Shown piece by piece: positions 7,967-17,681 of a stretch of DNA of 24,111 nucleotides; the stretch's first letter is position 1, and each line of letters opens with the position of its first letter. This DNA comes from a virus. The stretch spans positions 1 to 24,111 of the IMG/VR virus record IMGVR_UViG_3300038360_000125; one strand, given 5' to 3'. A model generated the notes under the pieces. The model ran no database searches. It saw nothing but the letters and a program-made list of their open reading frames with translations, and was not told the DNA's origin. The translations under genes and the position numbers were made by a program.

Positions 7967-9798
7967 TGGCATTATGGGTACCTGAAGCACCAGAAGATAC
8001 AGTCGATACACGCATACCAGCTAATGTACACCAGATACCTTTTACAGAAGAAACTTTCAATACTGTTAAAGAATCAGCAACTGCTGGTTTTGGTTTAGTT
8101 ACTAAAGCCGCAGCTCATCTTGAAGCTCGAGCAGCAGATGAAAAGTTAGTTGGATTACCACTTATTAGCGCGTTATTACCTAAGGGTACAACTCCGCAAA
8201 TAAATCCTCCTGCTGATAATCCAATATTAACTGAAGATGAAGCAAATGCTATTGACCCACCAAGGGAAATAGATGGTAAAACATATGGTGGATATAAAGG
8301 GCCAACTCATAACAGCATTGTCCAAGAAAACAAAAATGATCACGAGTCATTAGAATATCAATCTTGGTTTTCATCTCAGGAAAATCCATCACATGCATCT
8401 CAAGCATTACAAGGATTGATTGGAATAGGGGCGAGTGCCGTTAATCCAATATTCTGGTTAGCTGGTGCTCCTTTAGAAGCTGCAGGAGTTGCTGCTAGTA
8501 TTGCTGAAAGATTTGGACTTAAAGGTTTTCAAGCCGCTATTGTTCATGGTGCTACAGCTATGCCAGTATTTAATGCAGTTCAAGATATAGATAGTGCAGT
8601 ACATAAAGATCCATATAGTTTATGGAACATACCAGAAGGCATACCAGAAGGTGCTGTATTTGGTGTTTTAGCACATGGTGCAAAACTAGGTATTAACAAA
8701 ATAAGAAATTCTTCTGTTCCCCATCTAAAATCAAAGTTTGCTAAAGATGCTGGAATAGATAAACCAGAAAAAAGAGAGGAAGAACATGAATCACAAAGAG
8801 AAATGTCGCCAGAAGCACATGACAATATTGTTGTTTCTGCTGTTAGTCAATTAGAGAAAGGTAAGAAAGCTGATGTAGGAACATTATTGCGTGATGCATA
8901 TGCAGATAAATGGAATGAGGATTTTGGTGAGAAAGCGCGAACCGATCCAAAAGGTTTTGCTGAAGATACTAACGAACTTCAATCAAGACTTGATGAGGCA
9001 CAATCTAAATTAGACTTGATAAATAATAATTTGGAAAAAAATGTAATTAATGATTTGAATCCAACGGGAGGATTGTTTGCTGATTATACTCCAGAAAAAA
9101 GAATGAAAGCTAAATTAGCTGATAACATCACAACGCTTGATAAAACATCTAATAAATCCCCTAATGACATAATAACTGTTTATCGTGGTGCGCCAGAAAA
9201 TCAAAAAGGTATAAATGAAGGTGATTTCATAACAACGGATGAGGAATTGGCAAAGTCTTATTCTGGCAATAAAAATGTTTTAAGTAAAAAAGTAAAGATG
9301 AGTGATGTTTTAGATGATATGAATGAACCATTAGGTGGAGAATATATTTATCGACCAGAATCATCTGAATATACCGACTTATTGCTTGATAAAGAAAGCT
9401 TAAGTATGGCGGTATCTGATATGCAGGACATGGTTAATCGTAGACTAAACCCTATTGTAAAACCAGACATGAAAGAATGGGCTGATTATTCAAAGAAGGC
9501 TAATAGTGAATCTTCTTATGCTGAAGCACCAAAAGAACCAGTTAAGCCGTTTCCAGCACCAGAAGAAAAAGAACAGTTAATTGATGATGCTGATGCTACT
9601 GGTATTAATTCTAAAAAGACAGCAGCAAACATAGCTTTAAAAGATAAACGTATTGCAGAAGCAGGTAAGATTTATGACGATATAATAAGCAATGAAAAAG
9701 GAAAAGATGGTGCGCCAGATGTTTCTGATATTGAAGCACAGCATGACGCAAAGTTGAAAGATTTAAAAGAAGTTGAACAATGTGCAGGTAGAGAATGA
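7966..9798 (+). CDS. Internal virion protein, gp16-like N-terminal part, with embedded ART-like domain
   Basis: A 610-residue protein. Residues 130-245 contain hydrophobic, Ala/Gly-rich helices (LIGIGASAVNPIFWLAGAPL), as in the membrane-interacting parts of ejection proteins. S-P-E-A-H-D (281-286) followed by A-V-S-Q-L-E-K-G-K-K-A-D-V is a segment common to phage internal/polyvalent proteins. Residues 401-465 look like an R-S-E class ADP-ribosyltransferase fold: VYRG (405-408), GDFITTD with EELAKSY (419-432), then GEYIYRP (458-464). A T7 gp16 lytic transglycosylase motif was not found. The C terminus is charged and helical. The stop overlaps the next start as ATGA. The context says ejectosome; the enzyme-like insert is inference. 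Confidence 0.75.
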   Translation: MALWVPEAPEDTVDTRIPANVHQIPFTEETFNTVKESATAGFGLVTKAAAHLEARAADEKLVGLPLISALLPKGTTPQINPPADNPILTEDEANAIDPPREIDGKTYGGYKGPTHNSIVQENKNDHESLEYQSWFSSQENPSHASQALQGLIGIGASAVNPIFWLAGAPLEAAGVAASIAERFGLKGFQAAIVHGATAMPVFNAVQDIDSAVHKDPYSLWNIPEGIPEGAVFGVLAHGAKLGINKIRNSSVPHLKSKFAKDAGIDKPEKREEEHESQREMSPEAHDNIVVSAVSQLEKGKKADVGTLLRDAYADKWNEDFGEKARTDPKGFAEDTNELQSRLDEAQSKLDLINNNLEKNVINDLNPTGGLFADYTPEKRMKAKLADNITTLDKTSNKSPNDIITVYRGAPENQKGINEGDFITTDEELAKSYSGNKNVLSKKVKMSDVLDDMNEPLGGEYIYRPESSEYTDLLLDKESLSMAVSDMQDMVNRRLNPIVKPDMKEWADYSKKANSESSYAEAPKEPVKPFPAPEEKEQLIDDADATGINSKKTAANIALKDKRIAEAGKIYDDIISNEKGKDGAPDVSDIEAQHDAKLKDLKEVEQCAGRE

Positions 9799-12347
9799 CG
9801 ACTACATATAATAAATTATTATCGACAAAGTGTATGACAGGAGTTTTTGCAGGTTCTGATGCATCTACGCACTCAACAAAAAAAGAAGTACTAAAAGATA
9901 TTGCGGATAAAATAGATGAATTAAAAGAAGGTGGGTTTAGTGGAAATGCTAATCAAGAAGCTTTTAGACAGATAACACAAGAATATGCGTTAGCTAGAAA
10001 ATATGAAGTAGCAGTAAAACTAAAGCAAAGTGATTCTGTTAATAAGGCAATGAATTTTCTACGTGGTACTGGTGAGACAGATCTATCTTTACCACTTAAA
10101 GCTATGATTAACGGACTAACTGCAAAAGAAAGAGATTATGGTAGGAAACATGCTTTAACTTATAAGATGGAAGCAATATATGATGATCGTATGGGTCGTA
10201 TGTATGATGCCATGGATAAAGATGATGTATTAAAACATTATGATGATCATAAGTGGATGAGTGAAAACGAAGGTGAGTTTGCTGAAGAAATAGCTAATCC
10301 TCAATCATCAAAGAATGAAGCAATAAGAAAATTAGGTAAACACATAAATTCGCTTTATCAAGAAGTAAGAAATGATGGGTATGAAGCATTAATACCTAAA
10401 AAGTTATTAGATGATTTTATAGGATCAATGCGTTATAACGTACAGAATATTTTATCTCCTACTGGTTCTGTAACTGGTGATCTTGCATGGAAAGCTGCAA
10501 ACCCATTTACAGATTCAAGACCTGTTGCGTTATCAAGATTTAAAAAAGAAATAACAAGTTCATTAGATGCCAAAAGGTCGTTTCCTTTAATATGGAATGA
10601 TCCGGTAAAAATGAATGATGTGTTAGAAAAAGAATTTTCACACATAACCCTAGACGCTGTTACAGAGAGCAAGAGCAAAAAAAATGATGTTGCTATGGGT
10701 GGAAGTAAAAGAATAAATCATTATAAAGATGGATATGAGACAACAAGAATTAATAAAATATATGGAAGTGGTGATCTTCGTTCTATGATAGAGCAGACAG
10801 TTAAGGGTGCTAGTAAAATGGAAACCTTAGCTAAAGATATGTCACCAGATGTTTATGGTACTTATGGCAAGATTAAAGATGAAATAAATAAAGATATTCT
10901 TAAACAACCAACCCAGAAACAAGCAAAATTAACTAAAAACTTAAATAGTATTGATAAATACTTTAATGAGGTTACAGGTGTTGCTTCTACTCCTGCAAGT
11001 GCTGCTGGGGCAAGAGCAGCTGATGCAACATTAAATGCAATTAATATAACCACAAAAGCTGGATCTATATTCTGGACACCTATGGATTGGTCTGGCGTTG
11101 TAACTGCACAAACATTACGCGGTGTTAATCCAGTAAAATCTTTATTAAGAGCACCAGCATTTGCAATAGGTAGATTATTAAGAGTTAATACCCATGAATC
11201 AGTTACAGATGCTTTAGGAAAATGGTCTAGGGTTTGGACTGGTCATGCTTCATCGCATTATGCAGCTTCTGGTGGATCAGTTGGTAAGGTTGGACATTCC
11301 GCTATGAATGCAATGTATAAGCGTACTGGTGTTCTTGCAAATGATAGGGCGTTACGTGATTCTACAATGGATTTCATGACTAGGGATTTATTCTCATATA
11401 AAGGAAAAAGATTTGATAGATTAAGTAAAGCACAAAAAACCGTTCTCGGACAGTATTTAACAAGCGATGAGTGGGATGTTGTTCGTAAATACCATGCACA
11501 AGACAAAGACGGAACAAAGAGAATAACACCAGATGAATATTTAGAATATACCAAAGCAGATATATCTAAATTAGTTGGACTAAAGCCAGAGGAAATATCA
11601 GATAATTTACTTAAGAAAACACAAATAGGTTTGCGTAGAAGCATTATAGGTATGCTCGATGATCAGGCATCTTTTGTTTATCAAGGTGATAATACAACAG
11701 TTAATGCTTTGTTGAGAGTTGGACAAAAACCAGGAACAAGAGCAGGAATGGCAGCAAGAATATTTGTCAGTGGTTTTTCATGGACTGGTGGGAATGTTAA
11801 TACCATTCTCGCACGGCAATTTGCACGCTTTATGCAACCCGGAATGAGAGGCAGTGCATTTACTACAAGTATGTCTTATATAGCTGCTATTTATGCAACT
11901 AAATATGTATCAACATCTTTACAGAATTTAGTAAAGGGTGAGAAACCGCCTGATCCATTTAGTCAAAAATTTGCAATAGAAGCAGGAACAGAATCAGCAG
12001 CCTTAATGGGTCGGGCTGCAGAAGCAATAATTAAAGCGCGTGATCTTGGTGAATTTACGCATAACATAGAGGGTCAAGGATTTAAACGTACTTCTGATGT
12101 TATTTCAATTAGTCATAAGATTTTTACTGGCAAACCATTTGGTAGCAAATTATATGATCTTGTTGCTAATAATATGCCTGTAGCTAATTGGCCTGTAATT
12201 AAAACAGCAATGGATCTAACTGTAAATTCATATATTCATTCAATGATTGATCCTGATTACGCACAGAAACAAGAAGATATAGCTGACAAATATGGTGAAG
12301 AATATTTTGGCCCATTAAAGCCAGAAAATAGATTGAGGGCAGAATAA
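9795..12347 (+). CDS. Internal virion protein, gp16-like C-terminal part
   Basis: An 850-residue protein whose ATG lies in the ATGA overlap with the preceding gene. The Shine-Dalgarno (AGGTAGAG) sits inside that gene. Residues about 640-740 carry the pattern G-Q-K-P-G-T-R-A-G-M, then R-I-F-V-S-G-F-S-W, then R-Q-F-A-R-F, a weakly hydrophobic helix (SYIAAIYATKYV) and K-G-E-K-P-P-D-P. This is the conserved C-terminal region of large internal virion and polyvalent phage proteins. Other helical segments (DWSGVVTAQTLRGVNP, about 427-442) also fit this family. Together with the previous gene (1460 residues in sum) it occupies the place of T7 gp16 (1318). Predicted role: the inner-membrane end of the DNA ejection channel. 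Family placement is from memory of motifs, not a search. Confidence 0.75.
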   Translation: MTTTYNKLLSTKCMTGVFAGSDASTHSTKKEVLKDIADKIDELKEGGFSGNANQEAFRQITQEYALARKYEVAVKLKQSDSVNKAMNFLRGTGETDLSLPLKAMINGLTAKERDYGRKHALTYKMEAIYDDRMGRMYDAMDKDDVLKHYDDHKWMSENEGEFAEEIANPQSSKNEAIRKLGKHINSLYQEVRNDGYEALIPKKLLDDFIGSMRYNVQNILSPTGSVTGDLAWKAANPFTDSRPVALSRFKKEITSSLDAKRSFPLIWNDPVKMNDVLEKEFSHITLDAVTESKSKKNDVAMGGSKRINHYKDGYETTRINKIYGSGDLRSMIEQTVKGASKMETLAKDMSPDVYGTYGKIKDEINKDILKQPTQKQAKLTKNLNSIDKYFNEVTGVASTPASAAGARAADATLNAINITTKAGSIFWTPMDWSGVVTAQTLRGVNPVKSLLRAPAFAIGRLLRVNTHESVTDALGKWSRVWTGHASSHYAASGGSVGKVGHSAMNAMYKRTGVLANDRALRDSTMDFMTRDLFSYKGKRFDRLSKAQKTVLGQYLTSDEWDVVRKYHAQDKDGTKRITPDEYLEYTKADISKLVGLKPEEISDNLLKKTQIGLRRSIIGMLDDQASFVYQGDNTTVNALLRVGQKPGTRAGMAARIFVSGFSWTGGNVNTILARQFARFMQPGMRGSAFTTSMSYIAAIYATKYVSTSLQNLVKGEKPPDPFSQKFAIEAGTESAALMGRAAEAIIKARDLGEFTHNIEGQGFKRTSDVISISHKIFTGKPFGSKLYDLVANNMPVANWPVIKTAMDLTVNSYIHSMIDPDYAQKQEDIADKYGEEYFGPLKPENRLRAE

Positions 12348-15300
12348 TGGTAGGTATAGATGTTAATGATACAATCCCACGTAATCAGTACACAGCTACA
12401 GCTGGACAAGTTACGTTTACATATAACTTTCTTATTAAAGCACAAACAGATCTTAAGGTTTATCAGCGTGTTGCTGGATCAACTCCTGATGATACTGCTG
12501 ATATATTAATCATAACTGTAGATTATACGGTTACAGGTGTTGGAACTGAAACTGGTGGTACAATAGTTCTTGTGACTGGTGCAACAGTAGGGGATATATT
12601 AACTATTGAGCGAGATATGCCTCTTGAGCGTGCGTCAGTTTATAATACTCAAGGTGTTATTGGTTCTGTTGATCTTGAGGATGATATGGATAGAACTGTC
12701 TTAATGATCCAGCAAAATGAGATGCAAGATGAGGTTAGAAATATCTCATATGCGCGCTCTGCGATTATTGCTGCTAAAGATAGAATTACACCAATACTAG
12801 GATCTTTAGAGTCATGGAGAATGAACGAAGGTGAGACGGCAATAGAGGCGTTTACAGGGGCTACACCGGGCGATATTCAAGATGTATATGATGACTTTGC
12901 TTCACACGTTGCAGGCAAGGGAGCGAGTTTAATAGGCCTTCAAACACCAAGCACGAGCAATCTACAGCAATGGATCAATACTATAGGTACAATTGCCATC
13001 CAAGATTCGGATAGTGTGTCAATTACCGGTGGTTCAATAATTGGAATTACAGATTTAGCAATTGTCGATGGTGGTACAGCTGCAAGTTCGGCAGCACACG
13101 CTAGAATAAATCTAGGTTTGCAAATAGGTGTCGATGTTCAGGCTTATAATGACAATTTAACTGATTTGGCTAATGTTAGTACAGTTGGTTTAATGAGTTA
13201 TACAACTAATGGCATAGCTTCAAGGACGATTACTGGGACTGATGATCAAATTAATGTTACGTTTGGTAATGGCGTTAGTAACAATCCTTTGCTTGCTATA
13301 AGTGATAACCCAAAAATACCTGGAACAGCATATATGCGTGTTCCACGTGGAACAACTGCGGAACGTCCTATAACCCCTGAAAATGGAATGATTAGATATG
13401 ATACTGATAAAGCTGTTGGCCAAATGTACGAAGATAGCGAATGGCATGATTTAATTGGCGATAGTGATGGAGCACCTAGAGATGCAACTTATATTACCCA
13501 AACGCATGATGATGGTTTAAGTAATGAACAAGCATTGGGAGATCTTAATACTGGAATATTAAAGTCAACCGCTGTAACTGGTGTTGTATCAATAGCTGTT
13601 AATGGAACTGATTATATTTCTGCGCTAGCATTTGATTCAAGCCCGCAACTTTCTATTGCCTTAGATGCTAATAGTAAGAAAATTAATAATTTAGCTGATC
13701 CAACCGCAGCCCAAGATGCTGTTACCAAAAGCTATGCAGATGGTTTGGCTAGCTCACATTATTGGCAAAGAAATGTAACAACATTAAGTCCTCTTACTGC
13801 TGGTGATAATGTTGATATAGGAACTGGAACATTAACAACAACTAAACTAAATGCTTCTACTGGATTAGTGAAAACTTCTGCGGGAACCATTAGTTATATA
13901 ACAGATAGTTCTACAAATTGGGATAGTGCATACACTAAACGAGTAGATACTTGGACAGCACCTTTAGGATTTGCTGGTAATACTGCATCAATAACTCAAG
14001 CTGGTGCTGCTGCTGATGGTTATTTATCATCTACAGATTGGAACACATTTAATAACAAACATCCTGATATTACATGGGGCGATGGTTTACAGTTTTCTGC
14101 AGGCACAGCCTCTGTTGATTACAATACAACCAATCTAAAAATAACTGCTACAAAGTTAAATACTGTTCAAGATATAGCTGTGGCATCAGCTCCTGAATTT
14201 GATGATGTAACAATTACCGGATTGTCTGGAGACATTATAACATCTAGTAGCGTTGAAACTTCAATAGAAGAATTAGATAGTTATGTTTATAACATGGGAT
14301 TAGATTCAGAAAATCTTACCGGTTTTGTCAATAGAACAGATAGCACAATAAGCTGGAGCGATACAACTCCCGATAGAACATTAACAATATCTCCTGTGTC
14401 AGGTTCTTTTGAATTTTATGAGTTGGGGGTGAAATACACAAAAAGCGGATCGGAAACTCACCAGATAGGAACAGACGAGGGATTGCATATAATCTATTAT
14501 AGTGGTGGTTCTCTAACTTCTATTGCCAACCCAACAGATGCTGAAATAGTAACAGCTATTGAAACCAAGGCTTTAGTAGCATATGTGTACTGGGATGCAA
14601 CTAATTCGCTTGGTGAACTTTTTGAAGAACGTCATGGAATAAATATGAGCAGTAATACTCATTCATATTTACATTTCACATTTGGAACCAGATGGTTTAG
14701 CGGTCTAGCTTTAGGCGATTTTGTAATAGGTGATGGTAGCTCTAATACCCATGCTCAATTCTCTATAGCAACAGGTAAGATATTAGATGAAGATATAACA
14801 AACACAACTAACACTCTTGCTTATACAGTTGGTGCTGAGGTTTGGTATTTAGATGGGACTGATTGGAGAAAAACAACAAATGCCGGATATTCTGTACTAA
14901 CAACAGGGACAGGGCGTTTAGCTTATAATAATTCAGGTGCCCAAACAGAGGTTGGTGATAATGATTATGTTTTGTGCCACATATTCGGTTGGAATGCTAC
15001 TGACGGAAACCCGATTTCAATACAAGGACAAGCGACATATGACAAACTAAAAGATGCCAGAGAGGGGGCGCAAACAGAAATATCAAATTTAATATTATCT
15101 GGTTTACCGGGTCCTGAAATGAAACCTGTGGGTACTGTGATTTTTAATACCAAAGATACTTTTGGCAACGCTGTAAAAGCAAGAGTTGTACAAACTGATC
15201 TTGGCGATAATTATGTTGATTTTAGATATGATCCTTTAAGTCCAGCTCAACCTGCAACTGATCATGGTTCCTTGGTTGGTTTAGAGAATGACGATCATGA

Positions 15301-16891
15301 CGGCCACCCTTGGTTATTAGGTCGATCTGGTGGGCAAGTTCAAATCGGTGGTACTGATGCTAGTGATGACCTTACGCTTCAATCAACATCTAATGCAACA
15401 AAAGGGTTGATTAACTTAGGAACAGCTTCGGCCTATAGTGAGCTAGAAGATTCCATGATACTTGGTGGCACAACTGCCGCAGTAACTATTAATGGAACTG
15501 CTCACACTTCTAAGATGGCAACTATTCAAGATACAACAGCTAATGCTGATAATTTAGCATTGATACGAAATTCTAATGATGATGCTGATGGTGTTAATTT
15601 ATATACTTACAGGAGTAAAGGAACATATGGCTCTGAATCAGCGGTTGATCCTGATTGTATTTTACTGGATTTAAGGGCGCACGGGCATGATGGAACTGAT
15701 TACCTAGATGCTGGCGGAATGCAAATTGTCGTCCATGATACAGTTGCAAGTAACTCAATGTATTCACAGATACGATTTAATGTGGCTCATGACGATACAT
15801 CTTCAACAAATGTTATGATTATTGGTTCTGTTGCAAGCGCACCAGAAAATGCACGAGTAAAAATAGGGTATAGGTGTTCACAAACAGGTGATGCGACAAC
15901 CCCATTAACAATACGTGATGATGATGTTACAGGTCAAGGTCAAGTTACCATCGTTGATAGAGCTGTTGCCTCTACAGATAACACATGTATTGCTGCAATG
16001 TCTGGATTTGGTAATGATATTTCTGGCACAACAGGAAGGTTGTGGTATTTAGGTAGCAATAGCAGTTCTAATCAAGATATTGCGTTTCATTCATATTTAG
16101 GAAATATGACGATTGGAACAGCTAATCAGCATAATCTTGAGTTTTATATTGATGGTGCAGTTAAATCTTATTTTGATACTGGCGGACGTTTAGCAATAGG
16201 TGCCGGAGTAACTCCATTAGCATTATTTCATGTAGAAGGGGTGGGAACTAATATAATTACAACTGGAGAAGTTGTCGGGTATTTCAAACAAACAACTGCC
16301 TCCACTCACTCAGCAATAGCGGTAGATGCTTTAGCAGGGCAAGATGCTTCTGTTTATTTAGCCCAGGCTGGAAGTTTAAAGTGGCACTTAAGGATGGATG
16401 ATGCTGGGTCAACCTATGAGTTTGAATTAAGAAATGATTCAAACACAACTCATTTTAGAGTTAAACAAGGCGGAGAAGTTTATTTTCCAGCCGTATATTC
16501 TGATACTGTGACATCTTCTCGTGACCTAGAAATACAGTCAGACGGTCAAATAGGTTATGTTTCTTCATGTTTGGCCAGCAAAACAAATATTAAAACAGTT
16601 TCTAGTGCTAATTGGATTTATGACATTAGAGCTGTAACTTATGAGTCAAAAAAACCATGTGGGGAAAGTGATTGCATAGAAAAGTTTGGTTTTATTGCCG
16701 AAGAAATTGATGAAGTTCTTAAAACTAATAATGTGCCAAATAGTTTTATTTATAAAAATGATGATGAGGTTGTAGGCATAAACTATAAAACAATGATAGT
16801 TCCATTATTAAAAGCAGTTCAAGACCAAAAAGCATTGATTGATAATCTTGAGGCAAGATTATCTGCAATAGAAGAACAACAGCAAGGTTAA
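12347..16891 (+). CDS. Tail fibre with T7-like adaptor and C-terminal S74 intramolecular chaperone
   Basis: A 1514-residue protein. Residues 1-130 form a virion-anchoring adaptor typical of short-tail fibres (D-Y-T-V-T-G-V-G, then G-D-I-L-T-I-E-R-D-M-P-L-E-R). A long, repetitive beta-rich shaft follows, including MRVPRGTTAERPITPENGMI near residue 330, a common fibre module. The C-terminal 110 residues (about 1405-1514) match the peptidase S74 chaperone: Ser1407 and Lys1412 in the V-S-S-C-L-A-S-K-T-N-I-K block, F-G-F-I-A-E-E-I-D-E-V, then a terminal coiled coil (LIDNLEARLSAIEEQQQ). In this family the serine-lysine pair cuts off the chaperone after trimer folding. The usual Asp after the serine is Cys here. 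The start overlaps the preceding stop (TAATG). Likely the main receptor-binding fibre. Confidence 0.92.
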   Translation: MVGIDVNDTIPRNQYTATAGQVTFTYNFLIKAQTDLKVYQRVAGSTPDDTADILIITVDYTVTGVGTETGGTIVLVTGATVGDILTIERDMPLERASVYNTQGVIGSVDLEDDMDRTVLMIQQNEMQDEVRNISYARSAIIAAKDRITPILGSLESWRMNEGETAIEAFTGATPGDIQDVYDDFASHVAGKGASLIGLQTPSTSNLQQWINTIGTIAIQDSDSVSITGGSIIGITDLAIVDGGTAASSAAHARINLGLQIGVDVQAYNDNLTDLANVSTVGLMSYTTNGIASRTITGTDDQINVTFGNGVSNNPLLAISDNPKIPGTAYMRVPRGTTAERPITPENGMIRYDTDKAVGQMYEDSEWHDLIGDSDGAPRDATYITQTHDDGLSNEQALGDLNTGILKSTAVTGVVSIAVNGTDYISALAFDSSPQLSIALDANSKKINNLADPTAAQDAVTKSYADGLASSHYWQRNVTTLSPLTAGDNVDIGTGTLTTTKLNASTGLVKTSAGTISYITDSSTNWDSAYTKRVDTWTAPLGFAGNTASITQAGAAADGYLSSTDWNTFNNKHPDITWGDGLQFSAGTASVDYNTTNLKITATKLNTVQDIAVASAPEFDDVTITGLSGDIITSSSVETSIEELDSYVYNMGLDSENLTGFVNRTDSTISWSDTTPDRTLTISPVSGSFEFYELGVKYTKSGSETHQIGTDEGLHIIYYSGGSLTSIANPTDAEIVTAIETKALVAYVYWDATNSLGELFEERHGINMSSNTHSYLHFTFGTRWFSGLALGDFVIGDGSSNTHAQFSIATGKILDEDITNTTNTLAYTVGAEVWYLDGTDWRKTTNAGYSVLTTGTGRLAYNNSGAQTEVGDNDYVLCHIFGWNATDGNPISIQGQATYDKLKDAREGAQTEISNLILSGLPGPEMKPVGTVIFNTKDTFGNAVKARVVQTDLGDNYVDFRYDPLSPAQPATDHGSLVGLENDDHDGHPWLLGRSGGQVQIGGTDASDDLTLQSTSNATKGLINLGTASAYSELEDSMILGGTTAAVTINGTAHTSKMATIQDTTANADNLALIRNSNDDADGVNLYTYRSKGTYGSESAVDPDCILLDLRAHGHDGTDYLDAGGMQIVVHDTVASNSMYSQIRFNVAHDDTSSTNVMIIGSVASAPENARVKIGYRCSQTGDATTPLTIRDDDVTGQGQVTIVDRAVASTDNTCIAAMSGFGNDISGTTGRLWYLGSNSSSNQDIAFHSYLGNMTIGTANQHNLEFYIDGAVKSYFDTGGRLAIGAGVTPLALFHVEGVGTNIITTGEVVGYFKQTTASTHSAIAVDALAGQDASVYLAQAGSLKWHLRMDDAGSTYEFELRNDSNTTHFRVKQGGEVYFPAVYSDTVTSSRDLEIQSDGQIGYVSSCLASKTNIKTVSSANWIYDIRAVTYESKKPCGESDCIEKFGFIAEEIDEVLKTNNVPNSFIYKNDDEVVGINYKTMIVPLLKAVQDQKALIDNLEARLSAIEEQQQG

Positions 16892-16902
16892 GAGGAATAA
16901 AT

Positions 16903-17277
16903 ATGTACAGTTTTGGCAAAAGATCATTAGAGCGGCGCGAACAATTGCATCCAGTTTTGCAGAAAATATTGGATAGAGCGATAGAAACATCACCTCTTGA
17001 TTTTACTATTTTATGCGCATATAGAAATTCAGAAGAACAGCAAATAGCTTATGGAAAAGGATTTAGTAATAAACAATTTCCTAATAGTAAACATAATCAC
17101 CTTCCTAGTACAGCAGTTGATATAGCCCCATACCCTATTGTTTGGGAAGACATAAAACAATTTCAAATATTGGGATGTCACATAATGATGACAGCCTATT
17201 ATATGGGTGAGTCTTTGAGGTGGGGTGGTTTTTGGTGTAAGCCGAAAGACTACCCACATTTTGAGTTGAGGAGATAA
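16903..17277 (+). CDS. Endolysin, peptidase M15 (L-Ala-D-Glu / D-Ala carboxypeptidase type)
   Basis: A 124-residue protein of the zinc M15 family. Visible motifs are L-H-P-V-L (15-19), the arginine motif in C-A-Y-R-N-S-E-E-Q (38-46), the zinc motif S-K-H-N-H-L-P-S-T-A-V-D (His64 and Asp73) followed by I-A-P-Y-P-I, and the second zinc histidine in D-Y-P-H-F-E-L (His119). The S-K-H-N-x-x-P-S-x-A-V-D-x-A-P-Y-P-I form is typical of phage endolysins that cut peptidoglycan peptide stems. There is no signal peptide or transmembrane arrest sequence, so release should depend on a holin; a holin-type gene follows directly. Ribosome-binding site AGAGGAAT. The small size is normal for the family. Confidence 0.93.
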   Translation: MYSFGKRSLERREQLHPVLQKILDRAIETSPLDFTILCAYRNSEEQQIAYGKGFSNKQFPNSKHNHLPSTAVDIAPYPIVWEDIKQFQILGCHIMMTAYYMGESLRWGGFWCKPKDYPHFELRR

Positions 17278-17281
17278 TAAT

Positions 17282-17680
17282 ATGTTAGGTTTAGACGTAC
17301 TAGGTGGAGTTATAGGTTTTGCATTACCAGTGGTTTCTGATTTGGTTAAGAGCTTATTTGGCAAGAACAAAGGGCCACAGGCAACACTAACAACATTAGC
17401 AACAACAAAACCAGAGGTAATACCTGAATATGTAAAAGCTAATGCTGCTCTTTTGGAAGCAGAAACTAAGTATTTTAAAAGAGATATGCCGGAAGATTCA
17501 ACGAGAATGCCTATTTGGGTGCTAGCTTTAAGAGGAGCTATTAGACCGATTGGTACATTGATTTGTTTTTTATCATTAGCACTTAATAAGTTTGCAAGTT
17601 TAAATTTAACACCAGGCACAGAGGCATCATTTTGCTTTATATTAGGTGCCTGGTTTGGTAGTAGAGTAAGAGGACACTAA
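17282..17680 (+). CDS. Holin-type membrane protein (3-TM, GTA-holin-like)
   Basis: A 132-residue protein. Hydrophobic segments lie at about 3-20 (LGLDVLGGVIGFALPVVSDL), 78-105 and 107-126 (SFCFILGAWFGSR). The block W-V-L-A-L-R-G-A-I-R-P-I-G-T, a polar helix before it, and the end G-A-W-F-G-S-R-V-R-G-H are typical of the three-TM holin family found in phages and gene transfer agents. It directly follows the cytosolic endolysin, with AGGAGATAATA as ribosome-binding site, and would release it across the inner membrane. No overlapping antiholin start or spanin pair was seen. Holin function is inferred from family resemblance and neighbourhood. Confidence 0.82.
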   Translation: MLGLDVLGGVIGFALPVVSDLVKSLFGKNKGPQATLTTLATTKPEVIPEYVKANAALLEAETKYFKRDMPEDSTRMPIWVLALRGAIRPIGTLICFLSLALNKFASLNLTPGTEASFCFILGAWFGSRVRGH

Positions 17681-17681
17681 A

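Noticed and set aside
17029-17619. 196-codon open frame on the reverse strand across endolysin and holin genes
   Set aside because: It lies opposite two clearly recognised genes, has no ribosome-binding site, and its product is low complexity without family resemblance.
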